A stretch of 12,833 bases of DNA, from contig CAJUCU010000007.1 in the NCBI GenBank assembly GCA_910585335.1, positions 1-12,833 of the forward strand, written 5' to 3'. Both the position numbers and the translations under genes were made by a program. The notes under the pieces were generated by a model that was not told the origin of the DNA, did no database searches, and saw only the letters and a list, made by a program, of their open reading frames with translations. Numbering within the stretch: the first letter of the stretch is position 1; every line of letters starts with the position of its first letter. The DNA is from an uncultured Bacilli bacterium. GTDB taxonomy: Bacteria; Bacillota_I; Bacilli_A; RF39; UBA660. Shown piece after piece: positions 1-6,399 of the stretch.

Positions 1-74
1 TCAATAGCTCAGTTGGTTAGAGCACTTGACTGTTAATCAAGGGGTCCTAGGTTCAAGTCCTAGTTGAGGCGCCA
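1..74 (+). tRNA. tRNA-Asn (GTT), lacking its first three bases
   Basis: This is the 3' part of an asparagine tRNA, cut by the window start. The anticodon arm has a 5-bp stem, CTTGA with TCAAG, around the loop CTGTTAA, giving anticodon GTT. The T arm is CTAGG-TTCAAGT-CCTAG. The 3' acceptor strand TTGAGGC would pair with GCCTCAA, of which only TCAA is present at the window start, so three bases lie upstream. The discriminator base is G and the CCA end is encoded. It is followed at once by a terminator. Confidence 0.95.
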
Positions 75-87
75 TTTAAGATATTTT

Positions 88-117
88 AAGACAACTTCGG
101 TTGTTTTTTCTTTTTGT
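88..117 (+). terminator. Rho-independent terminator of the tRNA transcript
   Basis: The hairpin AAGACAAC-TTCG-GTTGTTTT has a C-G-closed UUCG tetraloop, a very stable loop class. It runs directly into a T-rich tract. It ends the tRNA transcript before the ctpA promoter. Confidence 0.85.
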
Positions 118-122
118 TTTCA

Positions 123-151
123 TTCTATTTTTATGACTTTTGTGATATTAT
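123..151 (+). promoter_or_regulatory. Putative ctpA promoter with extended -10
   Basis: An extended -10, TGA-TATTAT, lies at 143-151. The hexamer 17 bp upstream (TTCTAT) is a poor -35, so the call rests on the TGn extension. It sits about 28 bp before the ctpA start, and similar TGATAT-type boxes precede other genes in this window. Confidence 0.45.
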
Positions 152-178
152 ATTAATAGATTATAAAGAGGTGATGCT

Positions 179-1438
179 ATGGCTTTTCGAAAGAATAAAA
201 ATACCATAGAAGAGATGGATCATTTTGTTGATGAAGAAATTAGAGAAGTTATTATAGAGAAGAAAAGTGGTTTTAATACAATTGAAGTTGTTATTATTAT
301 GATTATTTCTATTTTATTTGGTGGTCTTTTAGGAAGTGTTTTAACTTATACAAAGGGATTAATATCTAATGAAAGAGTGCCAGGAGAATTGGAAGAATTA
401 GTTAGTACTTATCATACTATACAGGATAATTATTATGGTAAATTAGATAAGAAGGAGCTTTTGGATTCTGCTATTAAGGGTATGGTAGATTATTTGGATG
501 ATCCTTATTCTGTTTATATGGATGAAGATACATCAGAGTCTTTTAATGAGACTGTAAATGGGGAATATACAGGGATTGGAGCGCAGGTTACACAGCGTGA
601 TGGTAAATCTGTTGTTCATAGTGTTTTTGATAATTCTCCGGCTTCAAAAGCTGGTTTAAAGAAAGATGATATTATTTTAGAAGTTGCTGGTAAGAGTGTA
701 GAAGGGAAGAGTCTTTCCGAGATTACGACCATATTAAAAGGCGAAAAGGAAGGAACTAAGGTTAAAGTTAAGATTGAACGGGATGGAGTTACTATGAATG
801 TAACCTTATCTAGAGGTGTGGTTGAGCTTCCTTCTGTTACTCAAAAAGTGATAGAAAAGAATCATAAAAAAGTTGGTGTCTTAACTGTTGATGTTTTTGC
901 TGCTAACACTTATAAGCAATTTAAAAAAGAGCTTCTTGATTTAGAAAAGAAAAAAATGGATTCTCTTATTATTGATGTTAGAGGAAATCCAGGTGGACAT
1001 TTAACACAGGTTACTAAAATTTTATCTTTGTTTTTGAATAAAAAGAAAATTCTTTATAATATAGAAAATAAAGGCAAGGTAGAACCTGTTTATGCTTCTA
1101 GTAAAGAAAGCAGAAAATATGATATTATCGTACTGACTAATAAAAGTAGTGCTTCTGCTTCTGAGATTTTAGCAGCAGCGATTAAAGAATCATATGGTGG
1201 TAAAACAGTTGGGGTTACTACTTATGGAAAAGGAACTGTACAAAAAGCATTTGCTCTAGAAAGTGGTGCTAGTATTAAATATACAACAGAAAAATGGCTT
1301 ACGCCTAAAGGAAACTCTATCGATAAAAAGGGTGTTCCTGCTGATCTTGTTGTAGAGCTTGATGATCAGTATTTTACAAATCCTAGTGATGAGACAGATA
1401 CTCAATTACAAGCAGCCCTTGATTTAATTACAAAATAG
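179..1438 (+). CDS. ctpA: S41-family C-terminal processing peptidase (CtpA/CtpB type)
   Basis: This is a membrane-anchored serine protease that trims or degrades extracytoplasmic proteins from their C-termini. The 419-residue product has an acidic cytoplasmic N-terminus and one transmembrane segment at about residues 37-58. An S41 N-terminal helical region follows, then a PDZ domain at about 125-205 and the protease core. The Ser-Lys-Gln triad is visible: Ser326 in SSASASE, and Lys351 and Gln355 in GKGTVQ. Their 25- and 4-residue spacing matches Bacillus CtpB. GAGGTGATG lies just ahead of the ATG. It is a single gene whose stop codon sits inside the terminator shared with the convergent sortase gene. 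Without a sporulation context it cannot be assigned to CtpA versus CtpB function. Confidence 0.93.
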   Translation: MAFRKNKNTIEEMDHFVDEEIREVIIEKKSGFNTIEVVIIMIISILFGGLLGSVLTYTKGLISNERVPGELEELVSTYHTIQDNYYGKLDKKELLDSAIKGMVDYLDDPYSVYMDEDTSESFNETVNGEYTGIGAQVTQRDGKSVVHSVFDNSPASKAGLKKDDIILEVAGKSVEGKSLSEITTILKGEKEGTKVKVKIERDGVTMNVTLSRGVVELPSVTQKVIEKNHKKVGVLTVDVFAANTYKQFKKELLDLEKKKMDSLIIDVRGNPGGHLTQVTKILSLFLNKKKILYNIENKGKVEPVYASSKESRKYDIIVLTNKSSASASEILAAAIKESYGGKTVGVTTYGKGTVQKAFALESGASIKYTTEKWLTPKGNSIDKKGVPADLVVELDDQYFTNPSDETDTQLQAALDLITK

Positions 1439-1460
1439 GAATGAATGAATTCCTATTTTT
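1432..1460. terminator. Bidirectional terminator between ctpA and the sortase gene
   Basis: A 10-bp perfect stem, AAAATAGGAA with TTCCTATTTT, has an 8-nt loop and T-rich tracts on both sides. It contains the ctpA TAG stop and touches the first base of the sortase stop codon, so it can end both convergent transcripts. Confidence 0.8.
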
Positions 1461-1989
1461 ATATTATTGTCCCACTCATTACTAGTTGTTTATCCTTGTG
1501 CTTGGGACTACAAGTTGTTAATATTAACTGCTTTTTACTTTCCTTATTTACATGAATGTGACCATTTTTTTCTTCTTCCCAAATGGATGATATTTGATAA
1601 GTATATTTTTGATTCTGATAAGTTATTTCCACTTTATCATTCTTTTCTAGTTTATCTAAGTCATCAAAGAAAGAGATTTTGCTATCTCCAGAGTGGGCTG
1701 CAATAAATAAAATACTTTCCTCTTGATCTGGCAGAATAGATTCTTTTAAAATAGTCACATTTTTCTCTACATTATTCTTTTCGCTTTCTATTTTATAAAG
1801 TGGCTTTCTTAAATTAATTTTATCAATTTCAATACTTCCAATTACTTCTTTGTCTACGACAGGTATATTGTCTTTTACCTTTATCTTCGTGTTTATTTTC
1901 TCTTCTTCCGTTTGATTAAAAATGAGAAAGCAGGTGGCTAGGTAGATAGAGAGGATTATCAAATTATATATTTTGCTTTTGATATACAT
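1459..1989 (-). CDS. Sortase-family transpeptidase, catalytic Arg not conserved
   Basis: This predicted membrane-bound cysteine transpeptidase probably anchors the thioester protein encoded just upstream. It has 176 residues, with an N-terminal transmembrane segment at about 8-25 and the sortase barrel from about residue 48 (VIGSIEIDKINLRKPLY). The catalytic His99 lies in AAHSGDS and Cys160 in LILTTCSP. The usual catalytic Arg after the Cys is absent: the equivalent stretch is Lys167-Gln168, and the only Arg in the protein is Arg61, near the N-terminus. The ATG at 1989 is chosen because AGGTGGGG lies just upstream; a GTG at 1998 would fall inside that site. The gene overlaps the end of its upstream neighbour by 26 bp, implying translational coupling. 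The sortase class is uncertain. Confidence 0.88.
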   Translation of the reverse strand: MYIKSKIYNLIILSIYLATCFLIFNQTEEEKINTKIKVKDNIPVVDKEVIGSIEIDKINLRKPLYKIESEKNNVEKNVTILKESILPDQEESILFIAAHSGDSKISFFDDLDKLEKNDKVEITYQNQKYTYQISSIWEEEKNGHIHVNKESKKQLILTTCSPKHKDKQLVMSGTII

Positions 1990-3361
1990 ACACCCCACCT
2001 AATAGTATTACTAATTCCAAAAATAGTGGATATTGTTCATTTTTATTTGTGTTAGGTACATCTATTATATAATCATATAATTTATAGGTTAAATCCTGGT
2101 CTTGCTCTGTTATTTCTACTAGAAAATCTTCTACGGGTTTATAATTCTTAGTTGTATTTTTTTGTTTTATTACATATGTTCCATAGGGTAGTTCTACTTC
2201 AGTATAGCCATTCTCATCTGTTGTTATACTTGTTATATACTTTCCATTTTTATCATAAATATCAAAGGTAATATTTGCTTCTTTTTTTGTATTATTTATT
2301 ACGCCATATTCTTTTTCTATTTTTACTTTCTTTTTTATAATTTCATTTGCTAGTTTTAGTTTTATGATAGTATGTTCAGCTGAAATATCGATCTTATAAA
2401 CATTCTCATCTAATTGATAACCTGTTCCGGGGGCTATTTCTTTTAAGTAGTAAGTGCCAAATGGTAAGTTTTTTACGGATGCTTTATTGTCCGAACCAAT
2501 TACTAATTCTCTAATCAAGTTATCATTTTTATCATATAGTCCATATTTTGCCCCAATTAAACTTCCTTCTCCACTTGGTTTTTCTGAGTTGGTATCTTTA
2601 TCTATTTTTGTGATTTCTAACTCTGTTTTCTTTACATTTACTTTAAAACTCATATTTATTTCTTTACCATTTCCTATCGTCATGAGTTTTTGTTCATTGG
2701 CTTTATGATAGAATAGGGCGGGATTTTGATATCCTTGTGCTTTTCTTGTTAAGTGGATAATGTGGGTTACTTCTTTTAAGCCTTTTATTTTTAATGTATT
2801 CTCTGATATTTCTACGTTTTCATTGGTTGTTTCATAATTACTTACGATTTTACTTCGGTCTTTTAATGTTAGTTCTTCACCCTCTGTTATTGTAAATTCT
2901 GGGTCTCCAAAATTGGGGATTGTCATGTGTTTGCCAACTAGTCGAATTAATTCATTCATTTCTTTTATATAGGGATAAATAGCATTTCCATTTAGTCCAT
3001 CCGTATATTCATATACTGCGTTTGGTTCTACAGCACGCCAAATTAAGTATTGGGTAATCGCATACCATTTTATGTCTTCATGTCCTGGATATAGGTATCC
3101 ATAGTGAGCATAAAGTGAAAGTCTTTGCATGGTTTCTTCTGATAAATTTTCGATATGATTTATCTCTTCATAATTCGTTCCATCGCCAAAGTTTACAAAT
3201 GGCTCTATACAATAGGCGATGTTATTGGTTCCTTGTTCTCTAAACATCCTTGCCCGTTGATATTTCACTTCGCCATTTAGACTTCTTCTTAGATAAATAT
3301 TACCAGCATATTCTGCTTCATAAAATGCTTTATTACTAGCATTTACTTTTTGTATAGTCAT
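1964..3361 (-). CDS. Thioester-domain surface protein with two SpaA-like domains and a VPNTN sorting signal; signal peptide out of frame
   Basis: This is a predicted cell-wall adhesin. Residue numbers count from the first in-frame ATG (3361). An N-terminal thioester domain at about 35-145 has the paired Cys51 (AYCIEPF) and Gln104 (AITQYLIW) expected to form an internal Cys-Gln thioester for covalent attachment to host targets. A beta-rich linker domain at about 150-245 follows. The first SpaA/CnaB-like domain, about 246-342, has candidate isopeptide residues Lys252, Glu308 and Asn339. The second, about 345-432, has Gln400 and Asp430 at the Glu and Asn positions. VPNTN (435-439), a hydrophobic segment and a short tail (QKQNI) form a sorting signal. 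The start at 3361 has no ribosome-binding site. The real initiation site is probably at 3408, where a signal peptide begins in another frame, so the gene is either frameshifted or unusually expressed. The sortase gene follows. Confidence 0.87.
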   Translation of the reverse strand: MTIQKVNASNKAFYEAEYAGNIYLRRSLNGEVKYQRARMFREQGTNNIAYCIEPFVNFGDGTNYEEINHIENLSEETMQRLSLYAHYGYLYPGHEDIKWYAITQYLIWRAVEPNAVYEYTDGLNGNAIYPYIKEMNELIRLVGKHMTIPNFGDPEFTITEGEELTLKDRSKIVSNYETTNENVEISENTLKIKGLKEVTHIIHLTRKAQGYQNPALFYHKANEQKLMTIGNGKEINMSFKVNVKKTELEITKIDKDTNSEKPSGEGSLIGAKYGLYDKNDNLIRELVIGSDNKASVKNLPFGTYYLKEIAPGTGYQLDENVYKIDISAEHTIIKLKLANEIIKKKVKIEKEYGVINNTKKEANITFDIYDKNGKYITSITTDENGYTEVELPYGTYVIKQKNTTKNYKPVEDFLVEITEQDQDLTYKLYDYIIDVPNTNKNEQYPLFLELVILLGGVYVYQKQNI

Positions 3362-3408
3362 GGTGTAGCAATCAATATTGCAATTATTAACAAAACAAAT
3401 TTTTTCAT
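3358..3408 (-). other. Signal-peptide-coding start of the thioester protein, one frame off
   Basis: A strong site, AAGGAGGGA (3416-3424), sits 7 nt before an ATG that opens a 16-codon frame, MKKFVLLIIAILIATP, then TGA. This is a textbook Sec signal n- and h-region. The TGA overlaps the ATG of the adhesin body (ATGA). Adding one base just before that ATG would give ...IATP-MTIQKVNA-SNK, supplying a plausible signal peptidase site after VNA. It is read as the displaced N-terminus of the gene at 1964-3361. An overlapping leader peptide with stop-restart translation is the alternative. Confidence 0.75.
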
Positions 3409-3439
3409 AAATTTCTCCCTCCTTCGTTTTGTGGCTAGA

Positions 3440-3468
3440 ACTATATCATTTCTTTTTTCTCCTTGCAA
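3440..3468 (-). promoter_or_regulatory. Promoter of the thioester protein-sortase operon
   Basis: On the minus strand, -35 TTGCAA (3463-3468) and -10 TATAGT (3440-3445) are 17 bp apart, and TGA just before the -10 makes it an extended -10. Transcription would begin near 3433, about 25 nt ahead of the ATG at 3408. This supports that codon, not 3361, as the gene start. Confidence 0.6.
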
Positions 3469-3488
3469 ATGACACTTTTCACATTATT

Positions 3489-3559
3489 TGTGGAAAATGC
3501 TTTTGAAAATAGTAAATTCAGGGGCGAATATCATTTTTTCCACAGAAATATGTGGATTA
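3489..3559. promoter_or_regulatory. Cluster of three DnaA-box-like sites in the divergent intergenic region
   Basis: TGTGGAAAA (3489-3497), TTTTCCACA (3536-3544) and TGTGGATTA (3551-3559) each differ by one base from the TTATNCACA DnaA-box consensus, read on one strand or the other. The last two form an inverted pair, TCCACA-N6-TGTGGA. They lie between the adhesin promoter and the fhs promoter. They could bind DnaA or be an operator for another regulator; the sequence alone does not decide. Confidence 0.35.
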
Positions 3560-3579
3560 AAAAACAAGTTTCGTAATAT

Positions 3580-3608
3580 TTGACAAAAAAAAAAGTACTC
3601 TTTATAAT
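3580..3608 (+). promoter_or_regulatory. Consensus sigma-A promoter of fhs
   Basis: TTGACA (3580-3585) and TATAAT (3603-3608) are both perfect consensus and are separated by exactly 17 bp that begin with an A-tract. Transcription should start near 3615, leaving a leader of about 16 nt with GAGGTGATA before the ATG. This is the strongest promoter in the window. Confidence 0.88.
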
Positions 3609-3616
3609 GAAGAGTA
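3596..3616. repeat. Inverted repeat spanning the fhs -10 box (candidate operator)
   Basis: TACTCTT and AAGAGTA form a perfect 7-bp inverted repeat whose 7-nt centre, TATAATG, is the -10 box. It is placed where a repressor would block the promoter, but no regulator is known for it here and chance cannot be excluded. Confidence 0.4.
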
Positions 3617-3630
3617 ATTGAGGTGATATA

Positions 3631-5211
3631 ATGACGGATATTGAAATTGCTAGAAGTGCTTTGAAAGAGGATATTTCAGATATTGCAAAGAAGCTTTCTA
3701 TTCCTTCTTCGAACTTAGTTTGTTATGGAAATGATAAGGCGAAAGTGCGGGATTTTTATGGAGAGAAGCAGGGAAAACTTATTTTGGTTACGGCTACTTC
3801 TCCTACTCCTTATGGAGAAGGGAAGACCACTGTTAGTATAGGTCTTGCAGATGCTTTAGGGAAGCTAGAGAAGCAAGTGGTTGCTGTTTTAAGACAACCC
3901 TCTATGGGTCCTGTATTTGGTATGAAAGGGGGGGCTACTGGTGGTGGATATTCCCAAGTAGTACCAATGGATGAGATTAATCTACATTTTACTGGTGACT
4001 TTCATGCTATTACTGCTGCTAATAATCTTTTATCTGCTGCGATTGATAATCATATTGAAAAAGGTAATGCTTTAGGTATTGACCGTGTTGTTTTTAAAAG
4101 ATGTTTGGATGTCAATGATCGTGAGTTGAGACAAGTTAAATTAAAGGGGCGAGATGATTCCTTTGTTATTACAGCAGCTAGTGAGATTATGGCTTTGTTT
4201 TGCCTTGCATCTTCGCTTGACGATTTACGTTTCAAACTTGGGAATATTGTCATTGGTTATACAAAAGAGGGAAAATTTATTTATGCTAGAGACTTAAATA
4301 TTGTAGGTTCTTTGGTTGTGTTATTAAAGGATGCTTTTGCTCCTAATTTGGTACAAACCTTAGAGAATACACCAGTTTTGATTCATGGTGGTCCTTTTGC
4401 TAATATTGCACATGGTTGCAATAGTGTTGTTGCTACCAAACTAGGTATGTCTTTGTCTGATTATGTTATTACAGAGGCTGGGTTTGGTGCCGACCTTGGT
4501 GCTGAAAAGTTTTTTGATATTAAATGCCGTAAGGCAGAGATTCATCCTGACTGTGTTGTTTTAGTTACTACCTTGAAATCACTTTATTACAATGGAGAAG
4601 GGGCACTTTCTTTTGATAATTTACAAGCTCATATTGATAATTTGCTTCTTTATACTAACCACTTGGTTGTTTGTCTTAATCAGTATGAAGGGGACTCTTC
4701 TGCTGATATTGAAAAGGTTTTAGAATATTGTTCTCAACAGGGAATTCGCTTTGCTATTTCTACTGCTTATCGTGATGGTGGAAGTGGTGCTTTGGAACTT
4801 GCTAAGATTGTCATAGAACAAGTGAAAGAGGAAAGTCAGTTTCAACTTCTTTATGAAGATTCTTTATCTATTCCAGAAAAGATTGAAAAAATTGCCAAAG
4901 AAATTTATCATGCTAGCGAAGTTATTTATAGTGATAAGGCGATGGAGGCTATTTCTCTATTCGAACAAGAAGGATTTTCTCATCTTCCTATTTGTGTCGC
5001 TAAAACGCAATATTCACTATCTGATGACCCTAAAAAGCTAGGGAATCCTCGTGATTTTTCAATTACAGTACGCGATTTATGCCTTTATAATGGAGCTGGG
5101 TTTATTACTGTCCTGTTAGGAAAGATTATGACGATGCCAGGATTACCTAGTGTTCCTAATTATGAGAAGATAGATATCGATGAAGATGGCAATGTGACTG
5201 GTTTATTCTAA
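3631..5211 (+). CDS. fhs: Formate-tetrahydrofolate ligase
   Basis: This cytoplasmic enzyme makes 10-formyl-tetrahydrofolate from formate, tetrahydrofolate and ATP, feeding purine and formyl-Met synthesis or running in reverse in folate-linked fermentation. The 526 residues align along the whole family, slightly below the usual 555-560. Visible landmarks are the P-loop TPYGEGKTT (59-67), the GPVFGMKGGATGGG segment, the INLHFTGDFHAITAANN block and the C-terminal MPGLPSVPNYEKIDID end. Where the family normally reads Arg-Glu-Pro-Ser, this protein has Arg88-Gln89-Pro-Ser. It is transcribed alone from a consensus promoter. No folD, fchA or other folate gene is adjacent, so whether it serves biosynthesis or an acetogenic or purine-fermenting pathway is not shown. 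GAGGTGATA precedes the ATG. Confidence 0.97.
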   Translation: MTDIEIARSALKEDISDIAKKLSIPSSNLVCYGNDKAKVRDFYGEKQGKLILVTATSPTPYGEGKTTVSIGLADALGKLEKQVVAVLRQPSMGPVFGMKGGATGGGYSQVVPMDEINLHFTGDFHAITAANNLLSAAIDNHIEKGNALGIDRVVFKRCLDVNDRELRQVKLKGRDDSFVITAASEIMALFCLASSLDDLRFKLGNIVIGYTKEGKFIYARDLNIVGSLVVLLKDAFAPNLVQTLENTPVLIHGGPFANIAHGCNSVVATKLGMSLSDYVITEAGFGADLGAEKFFDIKCRKAEIHPDCVVLVTTLKSLYYNGEGALSFDNLQAHIDNLLLYTNHLVVCLNQYEGDSSADIEKVLEYCSQQGIRFAISTAYRDGGSGALELAKIVIEQVKEESQFQLLYEDSLSIPEKIEKIAKEIYHASEVIYSDKAMEAISLFEQEGFSHLPICVAKTQYSLSDDPKKLGNPRDFSITVRDLCLYNGAGFITVLLGKIMTMPGLPSVPNYEKIDIDEDGNVTGLF

Positions 5212-5215
5212 TTTA

Positions 5216-5242
5216 AAAACTCGATTTTAAAAATCGAGTTTT
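5216..5242. terminator. Bidirectional terminator between fhs and the dehydrogenase gene
   Basis: AAAACTCGATTT (5216-5227) pairs perfectly with AAATCGAGTTTT (5231-5242) around a 3-nt loop, with T-rich flanks in both directions. The right arm and loop encode the last codons (Lys-Leu-Asp-Phe-stop) of the minus-strand gene. Confidence 0.88.
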
Positions 5243-6318
5243 GTTGTTATGTATTCGTTTAAATTTTTTGTTTTGTAAGTTAATTCTTTCATATCACAAG
5301 TTGGAATAAAACCACTTTCACTATTGATGACATCCGGGATTCTATTTACTATTGTTGCACAAGTTAGTTCTACTGTTTGTGGTTTATTGATGATCATTGT
5401 TGTTTCTGGTTCGCCTATAATTGACCATTCGTTTTTATCAAATTCATCTGGTCCATATACTTTACCAATACATTCTGTCTCTATTATAATGCCTTCTTCT
5501 GTTTCGGTTATTACTACCGCGCTCATACCAGTTGCATTTCCTTTTGGAATCGTCATATCTAATGTTGAAGAGGCAATATCTTCTTTGTATGTGTGGGGGA
5601 TACATTTTTGTGTTTGATTGGTAATGTGTAGTCCAAGTTTTTTTGCTAACCAACCATTTACATTCCACATATAAGAAGGAGCGTAGTTTCCACTGTTTAT
5701 TTGTTCTTCTCTTTCTTCCTTGCTCATTCTATCTGTACTTGCGATTTTTTCATCAAATTCTTCTAATGATAGTCCAGCACCATGGGCTTCTGCTAATGCA
5801 ATTCCATAGTCTTCTACGTTATAGGAAGAACTACCTTTAATTTTTGTTATTTTGTTAGTAGATCCTGCTAGTTGGGAAATAAGACTTCCCCAGAAAACAT
5901 CTTGATAGCCACTACCAGTAATGGTACAGTTATTTTCTTTGGCTAATTCATCTATTTCTCTTGATAAGCTTGGATTTGAATTAAAAGGGTAGAATGCTTC
6001 TTCACATGTTGTAATTGCATTTACTCCTAATTTTGCACATAGTAGTAATGCTTCCTTTACATCATTTAATAAACTCATTGTTTCAATAATACAAATATCT
6101 GGTTTTGTTTCTTTTAGTATTGTTTCTGCCTCTTTTACATCAGACACGTTAATTCCTAGTTTCTCTTGCTCCATCATTTCGCCAATATCTTTTCCTATTA
6201 CATTTGGATTGATATCAAGTGCGCCAACTATTTCTCCGCCATGCTCTAATACATAACGCATCGTGTAAGTTGCCATTTTTCCAACGCCATATTGAACTAC
6301 TTTTACTTTTCTTTCCAT
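5227..6318 (-). CDS. 2,4-diaminopentanoate dehydrogenase-like NAD(P)-dependent oxidoreductase
   Basis: The 363-residue protein has an N-terminal Rossmann fold of the dihydrodipicolinate reductase type. The nucleotide loop is QYGVGKMA (residues 9-16), followed by EIVGALD, IGKDIGEM and a TKPDICIIET strand end. The C-terminal half is that of the amine-dehydrogenase family (COG3804-like) that includes ornithine-pathway 2,4-diaminopentanoate dehydrogenase. That enzyme oxidatively deaminates 2,4-diaminopentanoate to 2-amino-4-oxopentanoate in clostridial ornithine fermentation. No other ornithine-degradation gene (ornithine racemase, ornithine aminomutase, thiolase subunits) is in the window, so the substrate is an inference and could be another amino or keto acid. 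AGGTAGGA lies about 10 nt upstream of the ATG, and it appears to be transcribed alone. The family call is firm; the reaction is less so. Confidence 0.8.
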   Translation of the reverse strand: MERKVKVVQYGVGKMATYTMRYVLEHGGEIVGALDINPNVIGKDIGEMMEQEKLGINVSDVKEAETILKETKPDICIIETMSLLNDVKEALLLCAKLGVNAITTCEEAFYPFNSNPSLSREIDELAKENNCTITGSGYQDVFWGSLISQLAGSTNKITKIKGSSSYNVEDYGIALAEAHGAGLSLEEFDEKIASTDRMSKEEREEQINSGNYAPSYMWNVNGWLAKKLGLHITNQTQKCIPHTYKEDIASSTLDMTIPKGNATGMSAVVITETEEGIIIETECIGKVYGPDEFDKNEWSIIGEPETTMIINKPQTVELTCATIVNRIPDVINSESGFIPTCDMKELTYKTKNLNEYITTKLDF

Positions 6319-6347
6319 TATATTATTATCCTACCTTTCTTTATTTA

Positions 6348-6376
6348 ATATTAGCATATTTTCTATATCTATGCAA
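6348..6376 (-). promoter_or_regulatory. Putative promoter of the dehydrogenase gene
   Basis: On the minus strand, TTGCAT (6371-6376) and TAATAT (6348-6353, preceded by TGC) are 17 bp apart, about 30 bp before the ATG. Both hexamers are imperfect. The -35 overlaps the T-tract of the terminator of the gene upstream. Confidence 0.4.
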
Positions 6377-6399
6377 AAGAAAAACTGCTTATGCAGTTT
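6375..6399 (-). terminator. Terminator of the repeat-protein gene
   Basis: On the minus strand, AAACTGC-ATAA-GCAGTTT is followed by TTCTTTT. The TAA stop of the gene overlaps the first two bases of the stem. It separates this gene from the dehydrogenase downstream. Confidence 0.75.

Noticed and set aside
1467..1706. Short plus-strand reading frame opposite the sortase gene
   Set aside because: It has no ribosome-binding site or recognisable product, and the minus strand encodes a clear sortase. The same applies to the other short antisense frames across the window.
3355..3365. Programmed -1 ribosomal frameshift joining signal and adhesin
   Set aside because: Reading the A of CCA twice would join the frames, but no slippery heptamer precedes the TGA and no obvious stimulatory hairpin was seen just after it.
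3401..3406. A-tract after the signal-peptide ATG as a phase-variation switch for the adhesin
   Set aside because: One more A would open the frame into the adhesin body, but the N-terminus would become polar and Cys/Asn-rich instead of a hydrophobic signal. The tract has only six A, and the frame change must lie close to the ATGA overlap instead.
3425..3630. Replication origin because of the DnaA-box-like cluster
   Set aside because: There is no dnaA, dnaN or other origin-linked gene in the window, only three imperfect boxes, and the gap is filled by two ordinary promoters.
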